Positions 1 through 13,676 are shown, numbered from the stretch's first letter. The stretch: DNA of 64,000 nucleotides from Baylisascaris procyonis (GCA_037389465.1 JAZARR010000008.1:2233501-2297500); one strand, 5' to 3'. Made by a program: numbers and translations. Notes: generated from the sequence alone by a model not told the origin.

Positions 1-931
1 TTTGAGTTACACATCTAACTAAATGGTTAGAAATGGCATTACATCATGATTGCATACAAAATTCTGAAGGGACCTGTACCTTCCACCAATTCCCTATGGT
101 GAAAGGGGTGATACTACCCTTCTCTTCTCAAGAGGAACCTCTTCAACACAGTGCCCAAGTTTTAGATATACAAACCTCTGAGCTCTCATTAACTCTGCCA
201 AAGGCAATATGGTGCCTATAATATTTTCCGATTACAGGAAAATCGCTGTCAAATTTCACCAAACTATAAGCGCCGTACTGAGTGTTAAGTGTGCATGTGA
301 CGTCATTTTTTCCGCTTCCCCACTTCGATTTGAGAGCGTTTCCCATTTCCATTATCGTAACCTTTTCGCGCCCTTTTAGTGCAAATTTGCAGGGAATGGC
401 CGGAAATTGGTCACATTTTGAGTGGATTTCAATAGTTATTTCAACAAACAAATGTTCAAAAATCGATTCTCATATGACTCTATGGAAAAATTCGGCAGAT
501 AAAGTCCAAAAAATTTCTGTATGAGAGAGTTCGTGGGGAAGTTGTCGAATGATTTTGCATATTTCAGAGAAATAGAGAACTAGCGGCATACGCGCATGAA
601 GAACTTTTCCAGTTTCACGTTGTCTTCTCCTTTTAATTGTGAAGGGATCGGTCACCCTAAGAATTCAACTTTCTCTTGCTTCACTTTTTTTGGTCAATTT
701 CTTCTGCTTACCCACCTGCCACAAGTATTTCAGCACTCTGAAAATTATTGTCCAATCACGAATAATCCCTCCCTCCTTGAAATGGTCTACCTATTGAAAT
801 GAAATAACCCTTTTTCCAAAAAAAGCTCCCCCCCCAACCCCTGGAAAGTTTTGGAGAATTTACAAGGTTTAAAAAGTTTTCAAAAGCGACATCAAACTCG
901 AAGTTATACTATAAGTGAAAAAAAACATTAG
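1..931. other. Left edge, no assigned gene
   Basis: Overlapping open frames of 60-102 codons lie on both strands (143-451 and 470-655 minus, 282-524 and 596-802 plus). None shows a recognisable motif or a pair of splice sites in matching phase. Open frames of this length are expected by chance here. If the exon pair at 932-1780 is real, its upstream exons probably lie here or to the left of the window. Confidence 0.4.
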
Positions 932-1780
932 GAATGTGACCGACGAAGATAAAAAATCGCGCGAGAGGAACGTGGATGGCCTTGTGCAAGGGGCACACTT
1001 GACATGCAGAATCATCAAAGATAAGCGGTCACAAGGTGAGGTCATATATAACAAACATTACAAACGAGTCAGCCTACATATGTTCTGCACACGAAAAGTT
1101 GCAATTAGCACAAAAAATCCTCCCATATGTGTGATTGTCATCTTTTCCAAATTGAGGGATTCTACCCTCAAATGTTAAGTTGAAATTTCTGGAATGTCGA
1201 GTTGAAGTACCAGTGAAGATTTCAAATAAAAGGCAAAGAAGAAAGTGAACCGAAGAGAATTCGCTTATCGAATCGGTTAATCGAAACGAAATAGAAAAAA
1301 AAATACATCAAAAGAACTACTCTTACGCTACGGATAGACTGGATGTGTTGTAAACGAATTGATTATAGCTGATCTTGCACAAGGGCGAATTTTCTTCATT
1401 TATCTTTTCGTTGAATGAGTTTAAAATACAGTAATTGATGGGTTTTGTAGAAAAATTGTAGTAAAAAATAGGACATCACCTAGTACATTCAAAATTAATT
1501 AAAATTCCATAAAACATTTGCCGTTTTAAACAGTTTTCACCGCTCTGAAGATATTCAACGTATGTACCTAGCATAACTTTAATCATTTAGATCACTACTC
1601 CCCTTACATAAATGGCTCGATTGTTGCTTTCGTTCCTCGTCTATTCTCCAATATGTCGGCACCTCTTTAGATGGCTCAAAGGGCCGAAATATTAGCAATG
1701 GAAGAAGTAACGAGAGTGAAGAAGTTGAATCCGAAGACGAGAAACGAGTGCGTGATATAATCCATGAAAGACACTCTTAA
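932..1780 (+). CDS. Candidate 3' end of a plus-strand gene, two exons
   Basis: Two short open stretches join in phase. Exon a (932-1035) follows an AG after 'aaacatta' and ends with a good donor, ACAAG|GTGAGG, leaving one base of a codon. Exon b (1671-1780) follows 'cacctctttag', supplies the other two bases and ends in TAA at 1778-1780. The joined codon is GAT (Asp). The tail is very acidic and Ser-rich (ESEEVESEDEKRVRD), with a Lys/Arg-rich segment upstream. An AATAAA lies at 1914-1919, 134 nt after the stop. Exon a needs an upstream exon ending with two bases of a codon; I did not find it. No family is recognised. The evidence is splice phase plus composition only, so the pair could be a coincidence. 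Confidence 0.3.
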
Positions 1781-3376
1781 CTATATAAGTGAAATTCTCA
1801 ACGTGTACTCATATAGATGATGTTGTCAAAATACTTCTGCATGGAAACAAATTACTTATTAGTAAGAATGAACCCAAATCTAAATCAGTAATTGAATTTT
1901 AGAGAAAATATAGAATAAACAAATGGTGATGTGTGCCCAAAAAATAGATACTGCGGACCTGATCAACCAATTTCACAACTATAAACCAAAAATGATAATA
2001 GAATATGCGAAACAATTACTTTATATTTGAAATAGCCTGATATCGCTCGTATGAATTTCTTAAAAAGGATTCGTTTTTCTGCGTTGTACTTGCTGTAAAA
2101 TTAAAATTTGTGCGACTTATATATATATGTTAATTTTATATCACCTTTGAGAGTCTATAACTCAAGTTTGATGAGTTTAAATAACTGATCGAATGTGAGA
2201 TCTTTTGGAATATGAAATCAATACATGGCGCATATTATAACCCTCACATTTCATAACTCTAACTTCCATGAATCCTTAATTGAAATTACCGAATAGGCAG
2301 AAAGGGAAAAGTAGAGACACACAGGCATTACGTCATCGTAATGCGTATTTGCAAAGTAAATTAGAGGAAGCGCATAACAAAGAAATTAGAAAGGACCACA
2401 AATGTTTTCCAACCTCATTTTTCTTTTCAATGATCGATTTCGCTTATCTCACCGAACAACAAACAATTTTATAATTTCTCAGCTAATAATGAAATAAGTA
2501 TATTAATGTTTCGACGTTTTCAATGATTCGATCACTCATAAGATTCTCTTACAAAAGACTGATTTTTAAATGTCTCGATCAGCGTGAAATATGATGCAAA
2601 TAATTTTGTACTTCAAAAATATGTTTTTGAGGTTGATGGGTCAACGGACAAATTGCATATAGAGATCTCCATGGTGAGCATCTATCAATTTTTATTTACC
2701 CAGCTTCAATGGCTCTCGGGCTTTAACATACAGACAGCATACATACACAGACATGGCCACTACAAATCCATTTTGTTGTAAACACAGAAAATCGAAAGCA
2801 TATAGCAGTGAATAAGAAAGACATATCCGCACCGTAAATTGCATCAGTGAATGAAAGCATTACCAGTAGCAAGGTTTTTATGAGATTTTCATCAGATGAA
2901 TGAATAAAAATGAGCATTTAAATAATAAAAAGTGAATAAATAAATAAAACTAAACATTATTTGTTCGGGAAGCAGCAAAACGAGAGCACTATAATATTCG
3001 CGAAAATCCTCACAGCCGATGTTTTCTTCGGCGAGTCAACAGCACGGAGGAAGGAAGACATTGCCTCACTTTCGATAACCTTTCTTTGTCATCTTTACGC
3101 CATTTTTTGAGGTGATCGAATGTCACGTATTCAAACGAATGGTGTCACCTACTCTTATGAACTTAGAACCAACTTTGCTCGCATTAAATAGCAACCTTTC
3201 GTCACATAGTAGCATCTAGTTGTATTCTCGTGACCGCAGGAAACGATAAGCACGAAAAAACCCTAACCAAAGGAAGAAAGGGGGCGCCATTTGCCTTACA
3301 ATTTTTGAATAACAGTACATAGACAGAAAAAAGTGTATTGCCTGAGAAAAGAAAAAATCGTTAGAAAGAAAAAAAA
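1781..3376. other. AT-rich stretch, no gene assigned
   Basis: The sequence is mostly AT-rich. A basic, coiled-coil-like open frame at 2280-2474 and an open frame ending at a donor-like ATG|GTGAGC near 2673 were considered. Neither has a partner exon or a recognisable domain. Confidence 0.5.
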
Positions 3377-3577
3377 ATGCCCTCCGTCTCCATTCATTTC
3401 GGAATTTTTCTGACTATACTTTCAGGTAGGAGAGAGAGAAACAGTGAAGGAAGGGAAGAGGCGGAAGGCAGCGACATTTTTGAAGGTAATGAAAGGAAGA
3501 AAATGCTCTCTAAATTAGCAGCATTAATACAAATTGAATGTACATCCGATAACAAACTTAAGAAAAACAACACATAG
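3377..3577 (+). CDS. Possible small secreted peptide (66 aa)
   Basis: A complete ATG-to-TAG ORF of 66 codons with an A-rich sequence before the ATG, as in many nematode starts. Residues 1-17 (MPSVSIHFGIFLTILSG) look like a short signal peptide. The rest is highly charged: Arg/Glu-rich to about residue 45, then Lys/Asn-rich, with one Cys. The sequence around codon 16, 'tatactttcag|gtagg', could also be read as a splice acceptor or donor, so the start and the body might not be in one exon. No homologue is recognised. An ORF this short is common by chance; the signal-like start is the only added support. Confidence 0.22.
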   Translation: MPSVSIHFGIFLTILSGRRERNSEGREEAEGSDIFEGNERKKMLSKLAALIQIECTSDNKLKKNNT

Positions 3578-5975
3578 GTTATGAGAGGTCACAAGGAATG
3601 GGAAACAAAACGTAAAGCACTGTAGGCAATATTTCTGAAATAATAATAATAAAGAGAAGGATGAAGTCTGCGCAATCGAGGTAAGCGATAAGCAAAAAGA
3701 TTGTGATTTTTGAATGAGAAACAGAAATCGGATTCACCTACGGTCTTTGAAAAAATTGCGGCTTTCCAAAGTGTTAATTATAAGCGTCGCAGAGGTCCTG
3801 TGCACAATGGGAGAAGGAAAAGGAAAGCGATAAGATTCGTGTAGCTTCTCCTTCGACGGCCTAGTAAGCATGGAAAAGGAGCTACATTGTAAATGGTGCA
3901 ACGTGTTTCAAATCCTTCATCTGTTCCAGCGAACGTTTTGAGGCATTTTCATGACAATAACAAAAGTTGGCCGTTTAAGGGGACATGGATTTTTTGGATT
4001 AGAGAGGAAATTTAAAAGCGAATTTTTTTGGACGCGGATTTATTCAAGTTCTTTGCAACCAATAACTGCACATTATTCAAATGTGGATATTCCCCCCCCC
4101 CCCAAAAAAAAAAAAATCTGTGGCGACAATTATACGATACGAGAGTTTTAAGCTGAGAGTAACAATTGATCTTTCCTAGTTGTTTTGTAGAGTAAGGCGG
4201 CAAAATTTTAGGAGTGGTAGCTCTCGCGAACTAATCGGAAGCTTATAACCATAAGAGTTCATATTCATTCGATGAATCCAAATTCACTTATGGCCCGAAT
4301 TCCACTAAAAACCATCACTTATTCTTTTCGTCGCTTGCTAATTACCATATTTGACACAATGAATGCATTAATGGCTTTTGATGGCTTGCTATAGAATAAT
4401 TTCCGGCTTGATTTTTTTTTAGGATTATTGAGCCATTCCCTGAATGAATGTTTTTGCTTATATCTATGAGTATTGTCACTTTCTTGTTTTAACAACAATG
4501 TTCAGTTTTAATACAAGGAAGATATCGTCAGGCCTTTTGATGGGAGTTCATGAGAAATTCATGAGTATGGCGTTCCTCAGTCGTTGACTACTTCATTATT
4601 CTACTGTTCGGTTAAACGGTTCTCGGAGGCGATTGTCCGTTCAGTTAATAACTCCTTAACATCTACTTCCCTTTGACTTGGAATTGTTTTGTCACGCATA
4701 GCGCTTTGCTTTAGTACATCGCTCATAGGTGCGTAGGTATTACAAGGATACATACCCCCAAAAGAAAAAGAACGCAAAGTAAGTAAACAGCCGATAAAAA
4801 ATAGCGCAGCAACTTTTGATATTTGTTTACATGATACGCGTGGGATGTTCAAAGCGGTAATAAAGGTGAAGTGGGTAACGGGTTTACGGCGTGCATAAAA
4901 ATGCCCTTTGTTAACAATATATGGTATTTTTACCTCATCTTTCTAATGTTCTTTTGAAATCGCATTGGAAAGACAAGGAGATCGCTGGAGAGTGAAGAGT
5001 CATATAAGTGCCATTTGCTCGCAGATTTTCAACGATCATAATGAAATTAATTTTAAGGAGCAGTAAACAATAAAATGACGACTGTTGGTGAGCATGGAGC
5101 GATCAGAATATATTTAATGTTGCTTGTTATACTAGAATATAATTTAGTGGCAGTTATTTACTACTCTTATGTTATTATGAAATATAATCGAGTTTAATTA
5201 CTCCTTGCTTAAGGATCACCTATATAGTTCGTTGATTAGGTCAACAAATTAAATCACACGTATCGTGGGGTCTCAAGCGTCCATATTTTCAAATTCAAAT
5301 CTGAACTAAAACTGTTCTCCAAATGCAAATATGAACAAATTTTTGTACATTTCTATGAGGAACAAATAAGCAAGATTTATAGCTAAATGGAAATTTACAC
5401 AAGCTTTCCATCATATCTGATGGGGGAAAATTTTCCCGAGTAAAATGATTTAAGTGCTTTTCAAGGAACAAAGAATGAAAAAAAAAGGAAAAAAGAGGGG
5501 ACCCCTCGCGCTCTCCGTGAAACTTCATTTCAAGAAATGCCTTAAATTAGGTTTGCATTTAGTGAATGATGAAAACTCGCAGATAGCGCTTAAATGCAAA
5601 TCTAAAAAAAAGGACAATGGCAGCATGAAACGATAAAGAAAATGTCGCAAAAAAGATGGCAACGAAGCGACGGTCAGCACAGATGAGCACAAAAAACAGA
5701 AATCGTTGGCACGGATCGGTGATGATGGGATATTATTTGTATGCACCTATGGATGCACGCATACTCGTCGGGTCAAGATCGCAACAATGTTTTGCATATA
5801 CACCTTTCATGATCAATACAAATCGATAAAAAAAGCGCCCACGTGAGACAGCAATTAACCCCAAAGCTTACAAAAACGCACGAACAAACACTGAATCAGA
5901 GTGGACAATAACAGTTGTTATATACCCTACTCATAGTATCAAAGCGACATTTATAAGAGCATTTCATAGTGCACA
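3578..5975. other. No gene assigned
   Basis: AT-rich sequence with scattered open frames of 60-83 codons and no recognisable motif. Donor-like sites occur (CGAG|GTAAGC near 3680, GTTG|GTGAGC near 5088) but the adjoining open stretches are too short to call. The C/A homopolymer run at 4092 lies here. Confidence 0.5.
4092..4116 (+). repeat. Homopolymer run C12 followed by A13
   Basis: Twelve C directly followed by thirteen A, preceded by 'gtggatatt'. A pure C run that abuts a pure A run is a slippage-prone site and is likely to vary in length between reads and individuals. Confidence 0.9.
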
Positions 5976-6063
5976 CTGTTCTACGATCACAGTCAAACTG
6001 CTCTATGGTCACAGTCGAGCTGCTCTACAGTCGTAATTGAGCTGTTCTACGATCAAAATCGTT
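5976..6063 (+). repeat. Minisatellite, four units of 22 bp
   Basis: Four consecutive 22-bp units begin with CTGTTCTACGATCA, CTGCTCTATGGTCA, CTGCTCTACAGTCG and CTGTTCTACGATCA. The unit length is not a multiple of three and no open frame spans the array, so it is unlikely to be coding. The third unit is the most diverged. Confidence 0.75.
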
Positions 6064-9000
6064 ACAAGCCCCATTGAATTTTTCTTCTACTCGTTGGCAC
6101 ATAATGTCGGTCGATCTCAATAAATTTGTGGAGAGTGACCACATATTCGTGTGAAAAAAGCTCTGCATCTCTAAGAGGTCATAAGCCTTACAACATCATG
6201 AAGTTTTTGCAGTGAATTAAAAGTAAGGGCACTATTAAAAAGTTATTTATGAAGATACTCAGCTACTGAGTACAATATTCTGAGGTAGCCACTGTTTACC
6301 TTTTAATCAAAGCGAGGTTTGAAGTTTAAGCATGAGTAAGGATTATTATTATATCGTTGCCATTAAGGGAAGTTACTAGACGGACCGATGAGATTGATTC
6401 TTCAGCCGAAGATGAATCCAAAGCACCCTAACACAGGCATGCTTAGCCTATCCAAAGATATAGAAGAATATCAGGTTATCATAGACGATCAACTCATGAG
6501 AAAAGATCTTGCTCCCATCGACTAAGTTTTAGTGAAATTTTTTCCAGCGTGCAGGAACGATGTCGCGGTATTCATTGATTGTGGGAGGAATATACGAAAT
6601 GAGAAAATTCCACATAAGAAATAGAGCTTTTTTGTATGATCAAACAATGGATCATCAGGGCTATTTTCAAGCGGTTTCTTTTAGAATTTCTGCGCCTCAG
6701 AAAATAATATTCTAAAGTCAACGAAACAAGGTTGTGGAGCTATCAGAAATCCATCTGTACGATCTACCACATCACTGCAGGCAATATGCAACATAGTGTA
6801 AATATACCCTCAAGAGCAATAGAAATCATTTACAACAGGAAGACTACTTGCGGTAATACGGTTGAATTTTTGATCGACTCTTGATGTACAGTGATAACCA
6901 GAAGCAGTCTCCACTTAACGATATGCTTATCAAACATTTAAACGCACATTGGTCGAAAGAGTCAATGTAAAGATACCGAGAAAAGCAAGTGAATGAGACT
7001 CGAAACAACCGATGACCAACTGAACGGTCAACAGGAATGAATGTCGTTCTTCCACGTTTTAGCACGTCAACAATATTATTTGACCATCGCATAGAGTATG
7101 GCAACCGCCACTAAACTAATATTACCATCATAATCGAAACTAAGGAGAGTTATAGTGAATTTGCATAGCCTGATTCCAACTTGAGCATTGTAGTTTTTTC
7201 TGCCATTATTGATGGGAAAGAATATCGCATAATTTAGAATTGAAGCTTTTAAGCAGAAAAATCTTATAACGAAAATTGCATTTGTATTCGAATGTAAGAA
7301 AATAATAGAAAGTGTTCAGAAACGAGCAACCACACAATATGTAAACCACATGAAAAGCTCTATCGAATTGTTTCAGTGGGATGACCTTTACCTACATTCA
7401 TCTAAATGTCGCTTATTCGTCATGGGTTCCATCGCCTTGTAAATTTCCGCCTATTTACATTTCTGCGCATTTTAGCATATTTCATGGAAATGCGCACTAT
7501 ATTTGTGATCGGGTGTATGCGTATGCAGCTAAACATAAATCTATATGTTTAAGCGATTCTATGAGTGACCTTCAACTCGGTATAGATTTCAATTACAGAT
7601 CGTTTCAACTTGCCGTATAATCCAATCAGATTGTATGAAGTTTTTCAATTTCTCAGTTTGTTTATCGATTTGCACCGTTCGTTAGAGCATTTAAAACGTT
7701 GAGGCCATTATGCATGAAGAAATTGGCAAAATATTCATTCGATATGAAATATTTCACCTCAAATGCACAACTTTTCAACTTACTTCCTAATCGACGAATA
7801 TAATTCTTGCCTCGAAAAAGATTGTTAACGGGTAGAGCTATCTCCATTCCTTACAAATCACATTTTCTCATCCAACGACAAATGCAATTCCTAGTTTACT
7901 TGCTGACTACTGTGTTATTTACCTTTCAAAATAAGTACATATATCGAAGAGCTATACTCGTTCTAGAAAAGTATTTACTTTTGCGATGTGCATATTCGGC
8001 AAAAACCACGCAAAGTGAATACACAACATTTAAAAAATGCGGCGTGAACAAACTTTTTGCCGTCGAAACATGCTCTGCTAAGCGCTTCAACGATTGCTCT
8101 CGAAGAAAATCGTGAAAATGCTATTGTTTAGCGCTTTTTTTTTCATTCGATTCATTCGTTAAGCATCCTTTTAGATTACATAATGTCTGCATAATTTAAA
8201 AAAAAAAATTACAAAATCACACATCGTTTTTGATATGCAATTGTAGCAGTAAAATGCAGAATGTGTTCCTTTGTTAAAGATGCACTCTTCGTTATGCAAT
8301 GTGAAAAGTGTTTTCAAACTCTTTTCATGATATTCGTAGAAATATTCACAAAACGACGATTACTGCAGACAACTAACAATATCGAATTTAAATAGAGAGC
8401 AATATTCGAAAAACTCACAGCGAAGAAGCAATGTTTTCGCTTAAACACACTAAATTCGCACGATCTTTTTTAATAACTCATCTAATGATTTCAGAATTGT
8501 TGAATATGAATATGCTGGCAGGACTATGTCAAGTTAGGTCAATGCTATAAACCATATTGCCTCATCCATAAGTTCTTCCATCATTCCCCATTTTAGCAGA
8601 TGAGAAAAGTGCACTTCATTTGCAATAATTGATACAAGTATAACAAAACTAGCAAACATGTTTGCCAATTTTTGGTGACTACAATGGCTCGCACCATATC
8701 GTTGAGTAAACACAACATGGGAATTGGCGTAATCGGATTTGTTTGTTGTTTTCCATATACGAGCAAATATTTGTGCGCAGTTTTCCGGCTGCCACAAGAA
8801 GTCTATCTCTCTGCCAGCTGGCTGCAGCATTCTTTTGCAAAAGAATTTCTTTTTTTCGTCTTGTTCTGCATCTACCAATAAGACATAAAGTATTGTCAGC
8901 TCACTTTTTCTTCAGATCCTTCGTCCACCTCTATAGCAATGGTCGCTTGTGCAAGCCGACAATCGCCATGGCATTATTTTCTTGAACTCCGAGGCAGTAA

Positions 9001-10670
9001 TATCACATTGCTCTAAGTCGAGATAGTGACTCGATAGATGACTACACCTCATAAAGATGGTCTGAGCTCACGTGAACGGTAAATCAGGAAGAAACCCTAA
9101 TAACAGCATATTTATGCCATCCACAGCTAACCCACCGGATAAATTAAAGATACAAAACTTCAATTTGCTAGCAACAACTCTTCTCTTTTCCACACATCTT
9201 TACAAGTTACCGCAAAGTGCATTATGATAGCAACGTGTTTATGAATGTGTGTATATGTATGTGTATGACTGTTCACTTCCCCTGTTGATTCTATTCTGAG
9301 ACGGCTAAAATTAGAGCATGTTTATGGGTATTATATGTAGAGTAGGCACTCATCTATACCATTCTTCACGCTATCCATCAGCTGCGAAAAAGTTATAGAC
9401 AATTAAAAGCTTTCAATTATTAGTATATCTACATCGTATTTTCTACATTCGGCTCGCACTGTGCAACCGATCGACTGAGAAAAACGAATCGTCTGCAGAG
9501 AATATATGACACCAAACGAACCATAAAAATGCGAGGGCAGTATTCTCGATTATCTTGTTTTTTTTTCTTTCAAAAGTTTTGGTGACAACTGAAACAGCAA
9601 ATGTGCATATCTTGCACTAGAATTTCTTCGATTTTTTGCATATATCATCGTTGGAGGCATATTAATAAAAGATACTCTAGAATAGAAGGTGGCATAGATT
9701 GGAAACAAGTAGAAACCTAAACAACATCGACTGATCTAGAATTTAATTAATAACATAAAGTAACAGCCGTTTAAAAGAGGTACATGATGCCAAGCTTAAT
9801 AAGACATGTTCGCAATGACACTTTTTCTTGTAACAAAGTTGGTCTTCTTTATAACTGATGCATATCTCCCCATTTGGCTGAAAATCCCAGCTAATCAAGG
9901 CGTTGCTATCGTTTGATCATTTCGTATAGAGGGATGGAAACCTTCAAGGATTTCTGCCCGATGAATCATGAGGATGTGCACGAGAAAATGGAGAACAATA
10001 GTTCATTGAAAACATGAACTCCCCTTAGAGGAAAAACTTCCCACCGGGGATCTCTCATGCACTGCCATTCCCACAAAGAATTTTCTACCTCGATAAGAAG
10101 CGTAGGAATATTTAACTGGGAATTGCAGCTGAATAACTCAAGAAGATAGTGCAAAAATCCAACGCGGAGGTTATCGTTGATGAAGGGAAAAGTGAAATAT
10201 TGGAGCAATGAAAACATGAGATGAAATGGGAATAAATACTGCAAAAAACTGTCGTATGCAGGTTTCACACAATGAACGAAGAAAAATCAAATCTCATCAC
10301 TAAGGATTTCCGATATTCTTTCAAACATTTCTGCTGAATGAAAGGTGTTTGGAGAGAATGATATACTATAATATGGCAAAGGCAATTTTTCTTTCTCTAA
10401 CATAATTCAAATGATAATACCATAACAGGGTATGTCTCAACATTTTCAGAACTGTCACATTACAAAGCAAAACGTTTACGGCTACAATAAATGAAAGTTT
10501 CGTAGAGTCCAATGAGTATGACCCAATGAATTAAATGCAAAATGTTTATTTCATATAAAAATCGCGCGGTGGTCAATCACATGCACAAGGCTATCAGTTC
10601 TCTTCCATTGTTATAAACTCCAGAAACTCTTCCATTGCTATCGTAGGATACAAATTTAGGGTCCTAGATT
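6064..10670. other. 4.6 kb without a supportable gene
   Basis: The longest open frame is 114 codons at 8534-8878 on the minus strand. It has an ordinary amino-acid mix but no recognised domain and no matching splice partner. Others (6844-7104, 9966-10268 minus; 7381-7620, 7807-8115 plus) are at chance length. An open stretch of about 50 codons ending at 6523 is similar. Likely intergenic or intronic. Confidence 0.45.
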
Positions 10671-11102
10671 ATGTACTTGCATTCCACATGTCTAGGATGC
10701 AGATACACAGTTGATGTCTGCACTCTTGTGTATGTGCGCATACCTGTCTATTCGTCCATTCGGAATTTCAACACGGTAACCACTGGATCTAGTGCTAGAA
10801 AGTTGCAAGGTACATATCATAGAATCATAGATCAGCCTCCTATAGCACCTTTCACGTTGATTCATGCACTTTCAAAGGATTTCCATTCAATATCGGATGA
10901 GATGAAGGAAAAGCAAAACTTTTGCAGCAGATCTGACGTCGATCAAATCAAAATATTCGGCATATTTTATTATTTGTTAATAATTGATGGAACAACTGAT
11001 TGCAAAAGTAAGCGGAACATAAAACAGTGTTCCTTAGAAGCCGCTCTGGTGACGTCTGTTATTGGTCATATGATAACGCCGAGAACATCATTACATATGT
11101 AG
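10671..11102 (+). CDS. Hypothetical ORF, 143 codons
   Basis: This is the longest ATG-initiated plus-strand ORF in the window (143 codons, ATG at 10671, stop at 11100-11102). At this base composition fewer than one such ORF is expected by chance, so it deserves a record. The translation has Cys at both ends, a hydrophobic patch near residues 98-105 and no motif I recognise. I see no strong splice sites at its borders and no polyadenylation signal directly after the stop. It could be one exon of a longer gene, a decayed gene, or chance. Confidence 0.22.
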   Translation: MYLHSTCLGCRYTVDVCTLVYVRIPVYSSIRNFNTVTTGSSARKLQGTYHRIIDQPPIAPFTLIHALSKDFHSISDEMKEKQNFCSRSDVDQIKIFGIFYYLLIIDGTTDCKSKRNIKQCSLEAALVTSVIGHMITPRTSLHM

Positions 11103-11665
11103 GGACGCCTTAGAAACCAATTTAGAGTAGTAGCAAAGTTGGCAATTTTCTTCAAAAGTTGATGTTAAGGGGTTAATACTGATATCAGCCTTGAAAAGTG
11201 GCGAAAAGTCGCAAAAGTTGGTGGGGTTGGTGCTAAAAGTTTTCTCTAGTGGAAGCTCTGCTCATTAGTCCTGACATATCGAAGATTTTCCTTCACGGTA
11301 TATTTCACGCTTTCCTATCTCGGCTCATAGACATTCTAAACATTTGGCTTGATAAGTCAAATGCTACTACTTATCTACAATACATTGTTTTGCTTTCTCT
11401 CCCTTTCTATCATTTATTATTTGCAATTCCAAGTGCAACAAAACGACAGTTGTTATATGGATATGCGGATTATAAACAAATCAAGGGATCGTTCACAGAT
11501 GAAATCGCAAATTAAAGTGCAATTAGAAGCTCGAAATTCTAATGTGTTAGGAAATAAGTTAGAATAGCATCTCGAAGTTCACAAAATGGAAAAGTACTGC
11601 AACGATGGACTGAGCTCGTTCAAGTGCGCAGCAGTTTCACCGCCCTTGTGCTCTGATGGGCTAGC

Positions 11666-12211
11666 TTGTTGAGGTCATTCACGATAAGCACGCACTCGAC
11701 ATTCGTACGCTGCCACCATCTTAAGACAAAGCAAACAAATAGAAAGCAAAGAGTGACCACTAGAATTCATCGCCGCAGCTATGTCTCCAATCATCCATCC
11801 GCTTATACTGGTTATAAACCTTGCATAGTCGCTAATTATAGATTAACCGCAGCTCCATCTTTTCAAAATCAATTTCCGGCTGAATTCATGCTGAATAATA
11901 AAATTTCTGAAGTAATAGCGAAAATAGATCCGAATTGGTTTCCGGCATGATATATTATGCATAGCGAGGTCAAGAGGTCAACACAGCGGCTACTGCAGCA
12001 TCAATATGATGGCTATGAAGAAAGGTATTTCTCTTCTACACAAATCGGCTCTAGAATCAAAGGTAATAAAACTTTCCAAAGGAAATCAGCAAATGACGAT
12101 ATCATTGCAAAGTTACCAGTTATTAGCACCGGTCCACAGCATAAAACGGAAGTCACCATAGAGAGGCTTGGAAAGTCTCGGTTCAAGACGCTCAGCCGTT
12201 ACGCATGCTGA
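11666..12211 (+). pseudogene. Weak SH3-like open frame, interrupted
   Basis: The frame from 11666 to 11950 ends in a stretch that resembles the first half of an SH3 domain: an ALYDF-like IVANYRLTA, then a spacer, then ISEVIAKIDPNWF, which fits the usual 'GD-I-x-V-L-E-x-x-D-x-N-W-W' core. A TGA follows at 11948-11950 where the domain should continue. The next frame (11957-12211, 84 codons) does not look like the missing SH3 half. It could be a decayed copy, an exon with an unseen donor, or a chance resemblance. The similarity is judged by eye and is weak. Confidence 0.15.
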
Positions 12212-13676
12212 CCCTATATCAGTGATATATGCTCCCGCAGTATTTTATATATATTTTTGCTGCCTACAGAATTTCATGGCCGAAAACTCTTTCGAAAGTA
12301 TGAGATAGATTCGAATGCGGCGAAGAAATGGATCACCTCTTGCCATGATTCCTTGTAGACGAGAAGGATCACGACGTAGAAGGATGCGAAAGTGAAAGAC
12401 TCGGTTAGCTGTTATTTCCTTTTTATTAAGAACGAAAGAAAGATCTGCGAGGAATGCAGAAATTATTGGTCATTCTAATAAAAGTGAATAGCAGAATGGG
12501 AACGAGTAATGAAGTAATTAATGAATCGATAATATCAGTTTCGTTGAAAAAATGTAACAATACGGACAAAGAGGGCACTGTATGATTCCACATAAAAATG
12601 CAAACGAAAAATAAGAGGTCATCAACAATAAACAACAAAATGCTTTAATTGAATTCCTTTTTGAGGAAATATTCATGATCAGTGTTTTGCTCTTTGTAGA
12701 CATTGTCAGTGGTGCAAGTTAGAGCAATTTGTATCTTTGATAACGTCCAAAATTGTGGAAGAAGAGGACAGGCAACCCTTTCAGATCTGTGTTATCGAAT
12801 TGATGTTTTCTATTTTCATTGCACTCAACCATTTCCACACTTTCAAAGAGAGAAATTTCACGAAATAAGAGAGATTTTTTTTTTGTTAAAAAAGTGATTT
12901 TCGAATAGAAAAAAAGCAAGACAACGAAATATGTGGATGCGTTCATAGCATGCAGCACTTAATGAAGGAATGCACGAATGAATGCGAACATAAATGGTGA
13001 ATAGTATAGAAAAAGAAGAACAAAATAAAAAGTTAATAGACTAGGATTATTTGCTGAACTTTGCACTAACAACTTCAAACTAAATGCATGCAAAACATCC
13101 ACTACGCCTCTGATGAAATTTATGCGAAGAACAATGGGCATCCATCAGAAATGACCAATATTAACTAATATTTAATTTGAGTGTTCAAATACCTTCATAT
13201 AATGCTCACCATTGTCTCAACTATGTGAGCAACCAAATAGGGAAATTGCAATTTTTGATGCTAATGAATTTAAAGATGAATTTGCTGATGGCGGTACAAG
13301 CTCAAGCAAAGAGAGTTACGGCTGTAGCTATTAACAAACGCAAATATTCATATAAAACACAGAGGTGACGATGCATCATGTAGTGTGACGTTTCAAAATG
13401 CCATGAAAATTCATTTCCAGAATGACGGAGAAATCATGCAACTTCCTCTGCTGTCGACATATTGAATACCCTCAGGCATTTAAGAACCTATGGGAGTCAT
13501 CTGACCAAAAACAGTTGATATACATCAAGCGCATCAAATAAAACGGGAGTCATAGCCCATTAAAAACCTCAAACGGCGGAATATGCAACCACTATGCCAT
13601 CTATCTAAAAGACTTCTGGGATATTGCGATTTTTAGAAAAAGAGAGGAAGAAAATTTTCATGAAAAGTTAGTCAAC
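12212..13676. other. No gene assigned
   Basis: AT-rich sequence with open frames up to 79 codons on both strands and no motif or splice pair I can support. It probably includes the intron downstream of the candidate exon at 13677-13920. Confidence 0.45.

Noticed and set aside
2280..2673. bZIP-like basic/leucine frame (2280-2474) and a frame ending at ATG|GTGAGC (2584-2673)
   Set aside because: No conserved bZIP basic motif (N-x-x-A-A-x-x-x-R), no partner exons; lengths expected by chance.
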